Assembly (NCBI GenBank): GCA_026168455.1
Contig: CM047431.1
Location: 62,082,910 to 62,146,909, forward strand
Reading direction: 5' to 3'
Length of the DNA: 64,000 nt
Source: Theocolax elegans
Taxonomy: Eukaryota > Arthropoda > Insecta > Hymenoptera > Cerocephalidae
The notes under the pieces were generated by a model. The model saw only the letters and a list, made by a program, of their open reading frames with translations. It did no database searches and was not told the DNA's origin. Below, one piece after another: positions 10,442-22,255 of the stretch; the stretch's first letter is position 1; each line of letters starts with the position of its first letter. Made by a program: the position numbers and the translations under genes.

Positions 10442-10676
10442 TGTTTTGAGTCAGGAAGGGTAGTGTAAAAAGTAAGTACAACGTTGCTTGATTCCAATAG
10501 ACACTCTTTATTAAAAATTCGACTAACCGATCTACACGGTGCCGTGTCTCTCTCTCAACTGTACTAATGCATTAGCGAGCATCCGACGCAATTCAAAGCG
10601 CTACTCGCGGGCGTCTATGGAATTATAAAGTGTGAAATATTGGCGGGTATTTGAAATAATATAAGTATTTCTCACA
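10442..10676 (-). repeat. 5' LTR of the BEL/Pao element
   Basis: On the minus strand this stretch starts TGTGAGAAATAC and ends AAAACA, so it has TG...CA termini. It lies 4 bp before a primer-binding site. Inside it are a TATA-like TTTATAATT near 10621 and an AATAAA polyadenylation signal near 10510, in the order expected for U3-R-U5. The length, about 235 bp, suits BEL elements. The outer (10676) border is inferred from the terminal dinucleotide only, because the partner LTR is outside the window. Confidence 0.7.
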
Positions 10677-13600
10677 AATTTCACGTCTTAACCATAAAAG
10701 TGCTGTTACTATTTTTATATCAACGAGAATTAAAAAGTGAATTCCGGGAGTAAAAAGTACTTTTACTCTTTATGTAATAATAAATATAATTTTACTCCCT
10801 CGCTTGAAGTGAATAAAGTGGATATTACAGGTGGTGTGGGATGGGTAAAATATTATATATTTATATTATACGTTTGAGGAAAATTTATGGTAAAAATTTT
10901 TGGTAGTGTGCACTAATTGACAAGCAGACCAAAGACGTTTAAGTCTTGCAGCGGTGTGATCTTCGCGATCCCGTTAACGAATCCCCAAGTATGCGTTTGC
11001 TAAATCAGGGCTTGTACCGACGTCGAAACAAGATAGGAGAGAGTAAATTCGGTATATTTAGTTTTAGGAAAAACATGGACGCGTTAAATATTGTATATCT
11101 CGGCAACGCTCAATAAAGATACTCTTTTTCATAATTTATAATTTTAAAACGTTATAGCCTGATAGTAGCCCGCGAACTTGGGATTATTCGCAGGGTTCAT
11201 ATTGCTGTTACTTCGTTTATACGTTTATCTATTTGTTTATATTGTATTCGAATGCCCGTTTTTGGTATATCAGTTTTGTAAATACGTTTCGGGAATAACA
11301 CTGACCGACATTAACAGCGGTTAATTTGAATATTTTTCAACAAATAAAATAATTCTATTCAGTTTAGTATTTCAAAATTAAGAGGTAAGATTGGTCCAGG
11401 TGAGAATGTAGTAGTCCAGACATTTTTTAATATTTTCTACCTTGGAACCTTCAGATATTTTATACATCTTTAATTCCTTAATTAGAGTTTCCGATGGTTT
11501 TGGTATCTACCGATTCTCCTACGGAATTAATGTCTCGACATCTCTACAATTATTTCATTCACTTTGATCGGTTTCCAGGGCGACTCTCGTATTGTGTTTT
11601 TTTTAGTTTACTTCGTATTATCGTGCATCGAGTATTTGAAATTGCTCAAACTTCCATTCCCTTTACATAGAGGTCACAATTTCTCTCTCTCTCTCTCTAA
11701 TGATTAACATTTTTTTTCTCGATCGGTAACAATGATTAACACGTTTCTGTCACTATTATCGAGTAAGTCTCAGTCTAACTAACCAAAAATTTATATTGTT
11801 ACTTGATTAACCAAATTTATTGCCTAAGTTACTCTTATTAAGAAAAATTATATACGTTGGTTTATATTAAATGTATCTTATATTTCGTATATATTAATAA
11901 CGTTTATTATTTTTACGAATAATTTCGACGAAACATGACATCACCGACGTATTTTATTTCACGTTAAATACATTTATTTTTACCGATAAAATTCGCCGTG
12001 ACGCGACGTCGTGCCCAAGTATATAGTACCTAAATCTATTTATGAAAATTATTATTAATATTAAGAAAAAAGAAAACAATGATGACAATAAATAATATAT
12101 TTTTATATCTTTATTTTTTAATATTTTTATATTACTTCAAATTTGAAGATTTATTTTTTTATATTTTTTTGGATGAGTTTATAGTCACCTATATACGTAT
12201 ACAGAGATATTGTGTTGCGGGTAGAACACTAGCATAGCTTTTGACCCTTCAAAATCCTAAATTAGTGAAATGAAAGAAACTTAGAATAGGAAAGTTTTAC
12301 TGTATATTAGTAACCGTAAATAATAATTTGAAAATGAATTGTCTAAAATAACCAAGCTTCTTTTGTTACAAATTTCTATCTAAATTTCTATCTGACAGCA
12401 TCTAAAACTCTCGTTAATATATACCAAAGTAATGTTAAAAAATTTTAATAATTATTTGTATTTAAAATTGGGATAATTGTTTTTGAAAAGTAGAATATTA
12501 CAACAGCTTAGCATCTAACAATCTTTATCAAACAATCCCTCCGGGGTCTCCAAAAAGTTTCTCTGCGATGTCGATTGATCAATCACAATGTGTAAATTTT
12601 GTGTTTAGCCTAGACACAATTTGTCCAATAGATAGGGATCAATTATTTCTGGTTGGGAAATAATTAAAAATAAATTCAGTATTTCCAATTTATTTATCTT
12701 AGTAAGATAAACGTATATTTTTTTTATTTATTCTTCTATTAGTATCTTTATTACAATCATTTGGTTTTTAATACTTAAATCTGATTTTAATAAATTATTT
12801 ATTTAGTGTGAACTGAGTTATTTGCTCAATATTAACTAAACGGGCGCGCAAATGTAACTTTGAAAAAGATCGAACTAGGGAAAATGTTAATTACTTCCTT
12901 CTTCCCTCTATCTTTTCGTATTAAGACAAGAGGAAATTTTGTTCTCTCCTCCTGCCAAAATGTTTATGATAGCATTCAAATAAAAATATTACTTAACAGA
13001 TGGGGTATAAAATTTGAAAAGTGTATCGGCTCCTCTTCACAAGGTCTATAAGTGACCACAGTAGCACGTGGAATAAAACACTACATGCAACGCGTGACGA
13101 AAGCAGATTTATCTCTCGAGTGTTAACTGCTCTCGTCACAACATTTTTCTCTGGCGCGTTTAGTAGCCTCTCTTCACTCGAGCACGCACCCTTGCGAAAA
13201 ATCTATTCGTTCGATAAGTAAACTAACTCCGGGAAAAATCTTCTACTTTCCCCTCGCATTTCATAATGTACTATAACATATCTAATTCATAGATACCATT
13301 TCCAGCAGGGTCTTCGTTTTTATATATAATATATAAAAAATCGCGCAACGAAAAATAAAGTGCAAAATACTTTATAACGATGAAAGTGCCTGTAAATTAT
13401 TTAATAATGTTTTTGAAAAGTCTATTCGACAAGTTCTACGTAAGCAAAATTATTGCAATAATATGTATAACAAAGGTGACAGTATACGTTTCAAGTGTTT
13501 AAAAAGGTGATAACTCGACCGCAGTCGAAAGAAGGGACTGCCTCGGCTGACTTTATAAAAAAGGGTCTATTTCGCACAAAATTTTTTTGATTAAAATAAA

Positions 13601-16600
13601 AGAGGCATGGTTTGAAAATCGACGCTTTCGCATTTGTATCACAAACTACGATTTCTTATAATTTATAATTTATATTATATTTATTTTTTTACAATTTATA
13701 AGAGTGTTCAGTAGTACCGACTTAAAATATTAGTTGAAATTTTTTGTGTAAAAATTACCTTCTTTTCAAAAAGTCAACCGAGATATAGCCCCCTTCTTCT
13801 AACTGTGGTCGAGATATCATTTTTTTAAACAGTCAAACCATACTATCACCTTTTTCGCGGCGGCCGTCGAACTGTACATCTAGTCTGCATAAATTTTTGT
13901 ATTAAAAAAAGAAGAAAGAGAGACGGATATAAAGATCGATGCACCAAAATAGTAATTATTTGCCATTATTTTGTGCAATATACAGTGAGTGGAAAATGCT
14001 TAATTTTATTTACAGTTTCATTTTTTTCATATAGGTATAATCCAGTTAATACACAATCAAACTACATAAATATATTGTTCGAAATCATAAAATTTATAAA
14101 TATATATATTTGTAAATGCATATCATTCAGAGTCGTGAAAATGTTTGTACGTTTCGATTTTAAGAGTCAAACAATATAAATATATCATAAATTCTTGGTA
14201 TCGCTAAATGTTGCGTATTGATTTATATATTTATACATGTTGAGTTGTGCTTTCACAAAGTTTTATTTTAATTATATTCAGCTTGATGAATGTTTTAATG
14301 TGTTTTTCTTCCTTTTTAAAAAAAACGCTAGTGTGAACAAGTAATATTGTGATATCAAACGTCTTTTTTATATACAATTTATGATGCGAGAACGTTTCTT
14401 TTTTTTACCGAGACGATATATGTATGTACCATATTGCATATAAATGTATGCGTAAACCATCGATATGACGTATAGCTTCCATATTATTGTTACTTTAATT
14501 TTAGTCTACCAGTACACCGTTTGAGCATATATTTATAAGTAAATTTGTGATGCTTATATACACTTTAAGTTAAAAAAAAAAATTTATATATACATATTTT
14601 ATATAAAACGGTAGTTGTATAAGGTAAGATATACACATACACACGCGCACATATATGCGTTTTACTGTAATAGGCATTCTGAATAAAAACAACGAAAAAC
14701 GAAAACACTCGTAAATGATTAGTTATTTTTGTTAACGATCGTATTGTGTAATAATTATTTATTATAAAAAAAAATATTTTGTGTATTGTCAATAAATAGA
14801 TGAATTAGACGATGTGCGTTTTATTAAATATCAATATATACATATTCTCGTTATTACATATATACTTTAAATAATAAACATTTTTCATTTACATACATAT
14901 TTGAGCTTTCGTGCTGTCGAAATAACTAATACTGATCAGCTGATTTTTTTTTCTCTGCACTCAGGTTTACCTAGGATTAAATATTATTACTGTGGTAAGT
15001 TTAATAGTCAAATAATTAGACGATAAACTAAAAATCATCATTGGCATATATCATCAACTTTCTTTTTTTTTAGTATTCGATTTTAAATATATATAGCCCG
15101 TCGAGTAGAAACCGAAAAGGGAGTTGTAAAAAACGATCGTGATCATCATCACCGTAATACTAACACGCACATATAAATATATATATATATTGTAAGTAGA
15201 TCAATTTGAAAAGCTTGTGTACATAAATAAAAGAAATAATATATATACGATGTCGGTAAAGTTTTTCAATTTATAAATATATATATATATAGTAGAATTC
15301 CTAGTGGCTATATCCTTTATGCAAATTTATAATTATATACATTGTAGATTACATATTTTTATATACATGTACGATCTATAGATATCGATGTTTCGTATTA
15401 AGTAGAAATAAAGAAGTATATTAAATTTTAATATATTCGCAATCTGTAATTATTCCAATTCGATATTAAATTCAATGTGTATACCAAACCTATATATGCA
15501 CTGCACATTTTTTTTTGCAATTTTTTGCATGACCGTCACTTAAGATAGACAAAATCCTGAAAGTATTATATTGAAAAAAATATTCTTAAGGGAGTGCCAT
15601 ACTTAATTTTTATCCTATCTAAACGATTAGAAGGGAATTGATTTATTTTATTGTAAGAGTTGACTATAATTTTTCTTTATTAATAATGAGTATGTATGGA
15701 CTAATATTTAGATATAAAATTAAATTACATAAAATTAAATAAAATAACAATTAAGTAAATAAAATAAATATCGATTTGCGAAACATTTCCTAATATGGTA
15801 CGATAATAATTGAGGGACCGTGAGGTAAAATGATATAACACTACAATTATTTAGATTGTGGAAAATAAAATAAAACTATTACTGTGCATCAGCTTTATAT
15901 ATATTTATTATTTCGAATGAGAGGTTGTGTAACAAAAAAATCATCTAAAAATAAATTTGATTACTTGAAATACATTATGTATTAACTTCATCTTGAACTA
16001 AAAGTCATCTTGCGCGCAAGCATTTAAGTATATAGTTTAAATGTTTTAATTTTAAAGCAGGTTACGTATACTTTTTCGAAGCACCTTTCTTTTCAAAAGC
16101 TTCGGTTTTGCCCGTTCCAATAGATATACATGCAATCACATCACTTCCAACCGACCAATCGTATCACGTTTTAAGAGGCTTCACATCATTTTAAAGGGGG
16201 TAATGTAATATAAAGAACATTTTATTTAACATGTTTTAGGAGAAAATACAATATTAAAGATATAAAACCACTTTTTTTGTACATTTTCCATGAAAAATAA
16301 AATAGATTGTTTTATTTTTAACGAAGTAATATAAATATTCTTAATCAGTTTCAATTTTAATAATAAATAGTGAAATAATTTATTATAAATTTATTTTTTT
16401 ATTTAAAATTTTTATTTTAGCGAACTGAGTATAACTTATAAAAACTTGAATTAAACCCTTTTTGTTTGTTCATTATCGTTTAAAAAGTCATATAGGTAAA
16501 AATATATTTGATAAAACAGTAAATGTTAATCTATTGTATTAGTCATTATAGATTTTAAGGCAGATTTTGTCCCTTGTTTTTTACGCGATGTTTTCTTTTA

Positions 16601-17589
16601 TATTTTATATACATATAAAGGATGTACCTCGTAGATTCATAAACCCAGAAACGACCTAACTCGAGGTATATCTGCCTTCCATCCAGCTTTTCAATTATAA
16701 ATTGTTGGTACACGATGGTTCTCGAAAACTAATAAATATTTCAGTTTTAAATGCGATACACGAACAAATAATTAAATTTTAATCATCCTACCTTATCAAC
16801 CGAGGTAAACAGATAATTGTATTATAACTTATAAAATATGATACTTATATATATGTACATATTTTTGAAAAATTATAGAAGATGCGTCTTTGTTTACAAA
16901 CGTTTAGTGTTTTTTCGAGAAAATCCTTACCAAAAATATGAAGAGAGTGAAACATAATTAACAGTTTTTGGTAAGGAAGTTCTCGAAAATCCAATTGAAT
17001 TTTAGTGTCAGATTTTTCACAGGGATTAATCTTTTGTGACTGAAGTCGCATCTTTTGACAAATGCTATCATATTTCATAAATTATAATTCAGTTCTTTGT
17101 TGAATTCGGTTGATGTCGTAAGAAGGAGGGTTAAAGTTAACAATGGAAACTCTGATGTTAACGTTAATTTTTTACCGAAAAGAAAAAACTATAATATTTA
17201 GTTAAATAAATATGGTAAATTATGAAAAATTAAGACTTGACCCTTTATTTGAATGGTATTTATCGTTGCGTGCTAGATTTTATAAGAAAATTCAAGTCTC
17301 AATTTTCTGTCGCATATGTAATAGTCAAATTTCCTTCCTTATCCATTTTCGAATCCATCAATATTTTCAGTAGAGATTCATCAAAGTGATAGTTAATAAT
17401 CAAATGAAGAGCAATGCTGCCCTAGTTTGTCTATAACTTACCATATTTATTTATCTAGGTTAATTTTACGCCTCAATTTACTCGGTCGGTATAACAATCG
17501 AGTATATATAAAACATCCCTTTTATAAACGAAAAGCCATCAACTCTTACAATTTTAAAAATCATTGCCTTTTTCTTAATTATTTCCAAT
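10677..17589. other. AT-rich noncoding stretch, no supported gene
   Basis: I see no coherent coding frame here. It holds a (CT)n tract at about 11681-11698, many AATAAA sites on the plus strand between 14.8 and 15.4 kb that could belong to a long 3' UTR, and a GC-richer block at about 13000-13250 with a CACGTG E-box that could be a promoter or 5' UTR. A fragment resembling a TTAA-MITE end (GGGAGTGCCATACTTAAT) lies near 15592. A short GC-richer minus-strand frame at about 16066-16168 (includes IACISIGTGKTEAFEKKGAS) stands out but has a stop just upstream and no clean acceptor. Confidence 0.6.
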
Positions 17590-18010
17590 TTAAGGGGGTA
17601 TCATATTCGATTAAAAATTCAAATTTTCGTGCCACAAAATAGCAGACGAAAAAAACAAGTATTTTACTTATAACAATTAATAAAAACAATTTTACGCGGA
17701 ACCAGAAGTTAGTTGGTCTCCGTTATATAACTATCTATTATTTTACAGAGTTTCAAGTTATTATAACAATATGTCGCCGGAGAAAACCTTGAAAAATATA
17801 AGAAAATTGCATTTTTCAAGGTTTTCTCGGCGACATATTGTTATAATAACTTGAAACTCTGTAAAATGATAGATGATTACATAACGGAGGGCAACTAACT
17901 CCTGATTTTACGTAAATTTGTTTTTATTAATTATTGTAAGTAAATTAGTTGTTTTAGTCTGCTATTTTGTGCGAAATTTGAATTTTTAATTGTCTATTAC
18001 ATCCCCTTAA
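17590..18010. mobile_element. Hairpin MITE with TTAA ends (copy D)
   Basis: Nearly the whole 421 bp folds on itself. It starts TTAAGGGGGTATCATATTC and ends in the inverted TTAAGGGGATGTAATAGAC form. Long inner arms around 17750-17865 match almost perfectly (TTTCAAGTTATTATAACAAT...), separated by a short loop. TTAA at both ends suggests piggyBac-type target duplication; the element has no coding capacity. Confidence 0.85.
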
Positions 18011-21000
18011 TATGATATTTAACGTCGCTAGGGAGAGTAACAAAGATAACTCGATTTTTTTATATGTATAGGTATATACAAATAACTTGTGTAAATTATA
18101 TCCATTTCTTTTCGATTAACGATGCAATATTCTCGAAGATCCAAAGAAAAAATATGAAATAGATACATAAATTAATCACGATAAAAAAATCATTCACAGC
18201 TTCATTCATATACATAAACGATCATTGAATAACATACTGAGATGATTGGAATGCATCTACCGATGACTCACAATATTAATTTCAGCTGCTGGAGATCCGA
18301 ATGCTTGGCGCTTGGGGAGGATCGAAGAGACTGACCACGAGACACCTGTTTGAGGGTTCCAAGATGAATAACAAGATATGTCTTATTTATCGCAAACTCG
18401 CAATTGTATAAAAATCGTACACACCCACACGTACAACGCATACACAGACAACACACACACAAAATCCAATGAGACGAAGCGGCATATATCATCATCCCTT
18501 CTCAAGTCAATAAAAGAGATTGAAAATAAAAAGAAGAAGAAGAAACTGTGTTACATGCTTGCAGAACTATTCACCACGTAATATCTAAGTCGTACACATT
18601 ATGGAAATATATATATATATATATATATATACAGTTGAGAATGAGAGAAGAAAAAAGACAAAGTGAATGTTGAAAAAAGAAGAAACTTAACTTATACATA
18701 TACCTACGTTGGTGCAATGTTGTATTGTGCGTGTCAAACAATCGTTCAATAAACGCGCGTGATGTGAGAGCCAGAAGTGAGCGCATCATCCAGATAATTC
18801 GACGAGACGGAATCTTTAATTTCTTCATTTTTCTGTTTCTTTTTTTTTTGTTACAACAATATCCTATATAGGTCATCGAAATCTTGAGGTTCTTCAACTA
18901 ATCAAAAAATCAATCTCGAATAATTACACGTATATTGATTTTTTTTTAATAGTAGTATACAAATAATCTATATTTTTATATATAAATAAAAATAAAAGAA
19001 GAAGTTGCGAATCATTAGAAACGGTGATTTATTATAATATTTAATTAAACGATGATAAGATTAATATGCTTTTCGGTACAAGCGAAATAACGATATTTTC
19101 TTTTTCGTTATACCTAAATCAAAAACCTCTCTTATCTTCTATATACCTTCGAATTATTTGTACGGTGTTTGTGTATAGAAAAGGTGAAAATGTCATTCGT
19201 TTGTCATTAAAAGCTGACAGAGTTCGTAAATCTTTAGTCATTTGCAGGGAGTGAAATGATGAAACGAGGATATAAATATAATTAATTTGTATGTGGGGAA
19301 AAGTCGAAAAATTCTCTCAATTGATTGTATGTGATTGTTATGCGAACTCATCACTGTATGATGACGAATTCGCACGTGTATTTCACTATTGTAAAACTAT
19401 AACTCAGAAAGGAAAATACGATGGAAAAAAATAAATAAATAAAAGAAGATATTAACCTCGCAGGTGTAATTATTGCAAGAATTGATTATATTTGTCAAAG
19501 TGAAGTTAAGTGTCTTTAACTGACTTTGTAAAAGGCGTAATAAGTATGTACTTATCTGTTAAATTTTTTGTATATTACAGTTAGTTTTTATATAGCTCTT
19601 AGTATGCTTCAGTTTATTTAACTAATTATAGTTATCTCATCGTTCCATACAAAATGTACAATAATTGAAGCATTTTTCATTGTTTGTAGTATTGATTTTA
19701 TAAATTACGCGGAATACAATTTGTTTGTTGGAATATATTGAAATAAATTTAAGAAAAATTCAACGTAAGCAGGATGTGTCTTGACAACATTGAACAAATG
19801 TGTTACTATAGTTATGACATTTGCAGTTAAACTAAATTCCATATCTAAAATTGTCATATGTTTATATAAATTAGTGTAAGAGTTATTATATTGTATTATA
19901 TTATTTATATAAAAAAAAAGTAAGATTTGCTCTACTGAAATTTTTTATAGTATATACCAAACTGTCGACTGATTCTTATTTGCAGAGTTACTTTTATATC
20001 GTTTTAGTAACTGTTGCATATGATATTTAAATTTTGATATTTATATATGAATATATACATATAAATTTTATTGTAAATAGTATACACATTATATGTAGTG
20101 AATGACACACAGATATTTTATTCATTCAAATTATAATAACTTTATATGACAGTAAGTGCGGATAAAAGTTTCAGTAGAGTGATCTTATCTTTATTTCAAA
20201 TGGCAACTTGGCATGACTGAAAATTTGGAAAGTTAGAACTGTTTATAGGTCTATTATAACCAGTGCCTTTATTTCTCATGCTTTTAACTATTATTATTAC
20301 TGCGTCTTGGAAGATTTAGAAATGGATTTCTGTGGTGCCAAACAAGGAACTCTTGACTCTAGTAAAGTTTACATCAATCTAAAGTATACATTTTACCTGC
20401 ATTTCGCATAATTAATCCAAAATGTATATAAAGGTTATTTATTTTTATTTTATTCTATAATATATTTGAAACTGCAATTTTTATCTAGATGTATAAATAA
20501 TTATGTAAAGAATGCGAGTCATTAATTTTTATAACCACAGATGTTCATAATGCTTTTACTCTTCCAAAAGGGAGTCTAAAAAAATAAATATTCGTACTGT
20601 AGGGTGAAGAAAATTTAATATTTTTTTAAGAGCTTTGTTAAATAAAAATATATAAAAGTTGTTTAATGTACTTATTAACAGTTTAAGGATATTTATTTAT
20701 ATGTATGTTGGAAAATTTGTACAGATATTTATAATTTTTGTCATATGAATATAATGCCTTTTAGATTCCCTTGGTAATTATTATTGCAAATGTCTGAAAC
20801 TTATAGGTTTTGTTTAATCTAATGTGTAATTTATATACAAATTTTGGCCTGTGTATACACAAGGTTGTTCAACTTTCCACAGACATGCCATGAAATGCAT
20901 ATCCTTTCTTTGTGTCAAAAATTTTTTAACAATTTAAATAAAATTATTTATTTGAATTACTTTATTTATTGTGAATATTATTTTCTTTACCAAATCCCTT

Positions 21001-21481
21001 ATCATATTTATTACTAAATCTGATTGTTAAGTCAATTTATTTTAAGTACTGTAGCAAGTTTAGAGAATCAAACATTTTTTATATGACAAAAATTTTTTTT
21101 TATTTTTTATTTTATAGAATTTATGTCAATAAACAAACTTACATAAATTGAAAAATTATTGTTTTTACAAATTATATAAAAAATATATTTCTCAATTGTA
21201 ACTAAAGACGGTTTTCTAAATGGTCAATAGTTTTATTATTTCATTATTAAGTCATTGGTCTATAAAAGTTGTGCATCTTATTTTTACAGTAAAATATAAA
21301 AATTGCACTAAGCCTCTCAAAACATTTATGGACATTATGTTTTCGATATGATTACATATCGACACCTTGTATGAAGAAAGGCAACAATATTATGTTTGAT
21401 TATAAAAATGACTAAAGTAACTATATGTAGGTAATATTAAATGTTTATAAAACAAAATAAACAAAAATTGGAATATCCTAG
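18011..21481. other. AT-rich noncoding DNA, probably including the Ashwin 3' UTR
   Basis: No confident gene. The part nearest 21481 should contain the 3' UTR of the minus-strand Ashwin gene. A (TA)n tract lies at about 18608-18632. Two GC-richer islands, around 18268-18345 and 18730-18830, contain short open minus-strand frames and are the only places that look partly coding. Confidence 0.55.
18268..18345 (-). other. Possible terminal exon of an unidentified minus-strand gene
   Basis: A GC-richer 78-bp block follows a good acceptor (CCTCAAACAG) on the minus strand. It encodes VSRGQSLRSSPSAKHSDLQQ and a few more residues to a stop. I find no partner exon with a matching donor and do not recognise the peptide. 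A second frame (VSWSVSSILPKRQAFGSPAA...) is also open, so the coding frame is uncertain. Confidence 0.2.
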
Positions 21482-22255
21482 TTACGGCCACATTATTTTT
21501 TGGCGTTTTCTTCCTTCTGGCTTAGTTGAAATCTAGAATTAAAATATTATGGCTTAGTACGCTGTTTTTCCATAAGATTTTAATTTTATATTATATACAG
21601 TTATGTAATTACTGACCTCCACATTATTCACTTTACGTTTCATACCATTCTCTTGCGCATTCTTTGTTTCAGAGAATGATTTTGTAAGACATATTTTTTT
21701 CGCTGCTGAATCTAAATTTTCATGAGGAGATTTTACTTTTCCAGAACTATTGTTTGATTGTTTATTTTGACAAGAAATTAACGATCTGTAAATAAAAGTT
21801 TATTTTATAACAATATTGAAAGAAAATTAAATTAAGAATTGCTAAGATACTTCAATTTTCATGTAAATTGTTTGAAAAAAATACACATTTCAATATAGTA
21901 AGAAGGTGTAAAATACTAACTTGTATAATTCTTGCTCCTCTATAGAAGCAACAGAAATATTTCTGTTTATTCTAAGATCATTGAGTTTTTTCCCTAATGG
22001 TTTTGATTCATTGAAGTGTCTTTGTGGCAGTGGTAGAGCAACTCTTTTAAACATTTCCACTAAATCTGCCTTTTTTAAATTTTTTGCATTGGGTATAGCA
22101 ATGCATCTCTAAAAAAGATAATAAATTATTAAATATTGTAGAAAAGAAAGACAAATATTTGAAATATAAGGTAACCTCTTATTTACAGTATTCAAGATTT
22201 CAAGTAATACAGCTTCACTTAACAAATCTGGATTTACCAACTGCTGTATATCCAT
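21482..22255 (-). CDS. Ashwin homologue (tRNA ligase complex subunit), complete, 4 exons
   Basis: Ashwin is a small subunit of the metazoan tRNA-splicing ligase complex (RTCB, DDX1, FAM98, CGI-99). Exons on the minus strand: 22187-22255, 21921-22108, 21617-21785, 21482-21532, with GT-AG borders and matching phases, giving about 158 residues; human Ashwin is longer (about 230). Family signs: the N-terminal NPDLLSEAVLLEIL corresponds to human HPELLSQEFLLL; ALPLPQRHF matches IPLPQR; and the C-terminus RKRQKIMWP matches the human RKIQHVTWP ending. The middle is Ser/Lys-rich and low in order, as in the family. The first donor is ambiguous: a second choice at 22176 with a shifted acceptor adds three residues. 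Start ATG at 22255 (MDIQQLVNP). The assignment rests on recognised motifs, not a search. Confidence 0.85.

Larger units (their letters stand above)
1..10676 (-). mobile_element. BEL/Pao LTR retrotransposon, internally tandem-duplicated and interrupted
   Basis: Read on the minus strand the element runs LTR, primer-binding site, gag, aspartic protease and reverse transcriptase, then an unrecognised 1.4 kb open frame, RNase H and integrase. After the integrase it re-enters RT instead of reaching a 3' LTR. The block from RT end to integrase occurs twice in full (about 3507 and 3506 bp) and a third time in part at the left edge. Family evidence is direct: DUF1759-like gag, zinc knuckles, DUF1758-like protease with IDGGSQRSYI, RT with YVDD, and integrase with an HHCC finger and D,D-E core. 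The 3' LTR is not in the window. The composite could be a real unequal-exchange or rolling-circle product, or an assembly expansion. Confidence 0.93.

Noticed and set aside
18571..18897. 108-residue minus-strand ORF as a gene
   Set aside because: Lysine and hydrophobic low-complexity runs from poly-T and (TA)n tracts; only a small GC-richer core could be coding and no splice partners were found.
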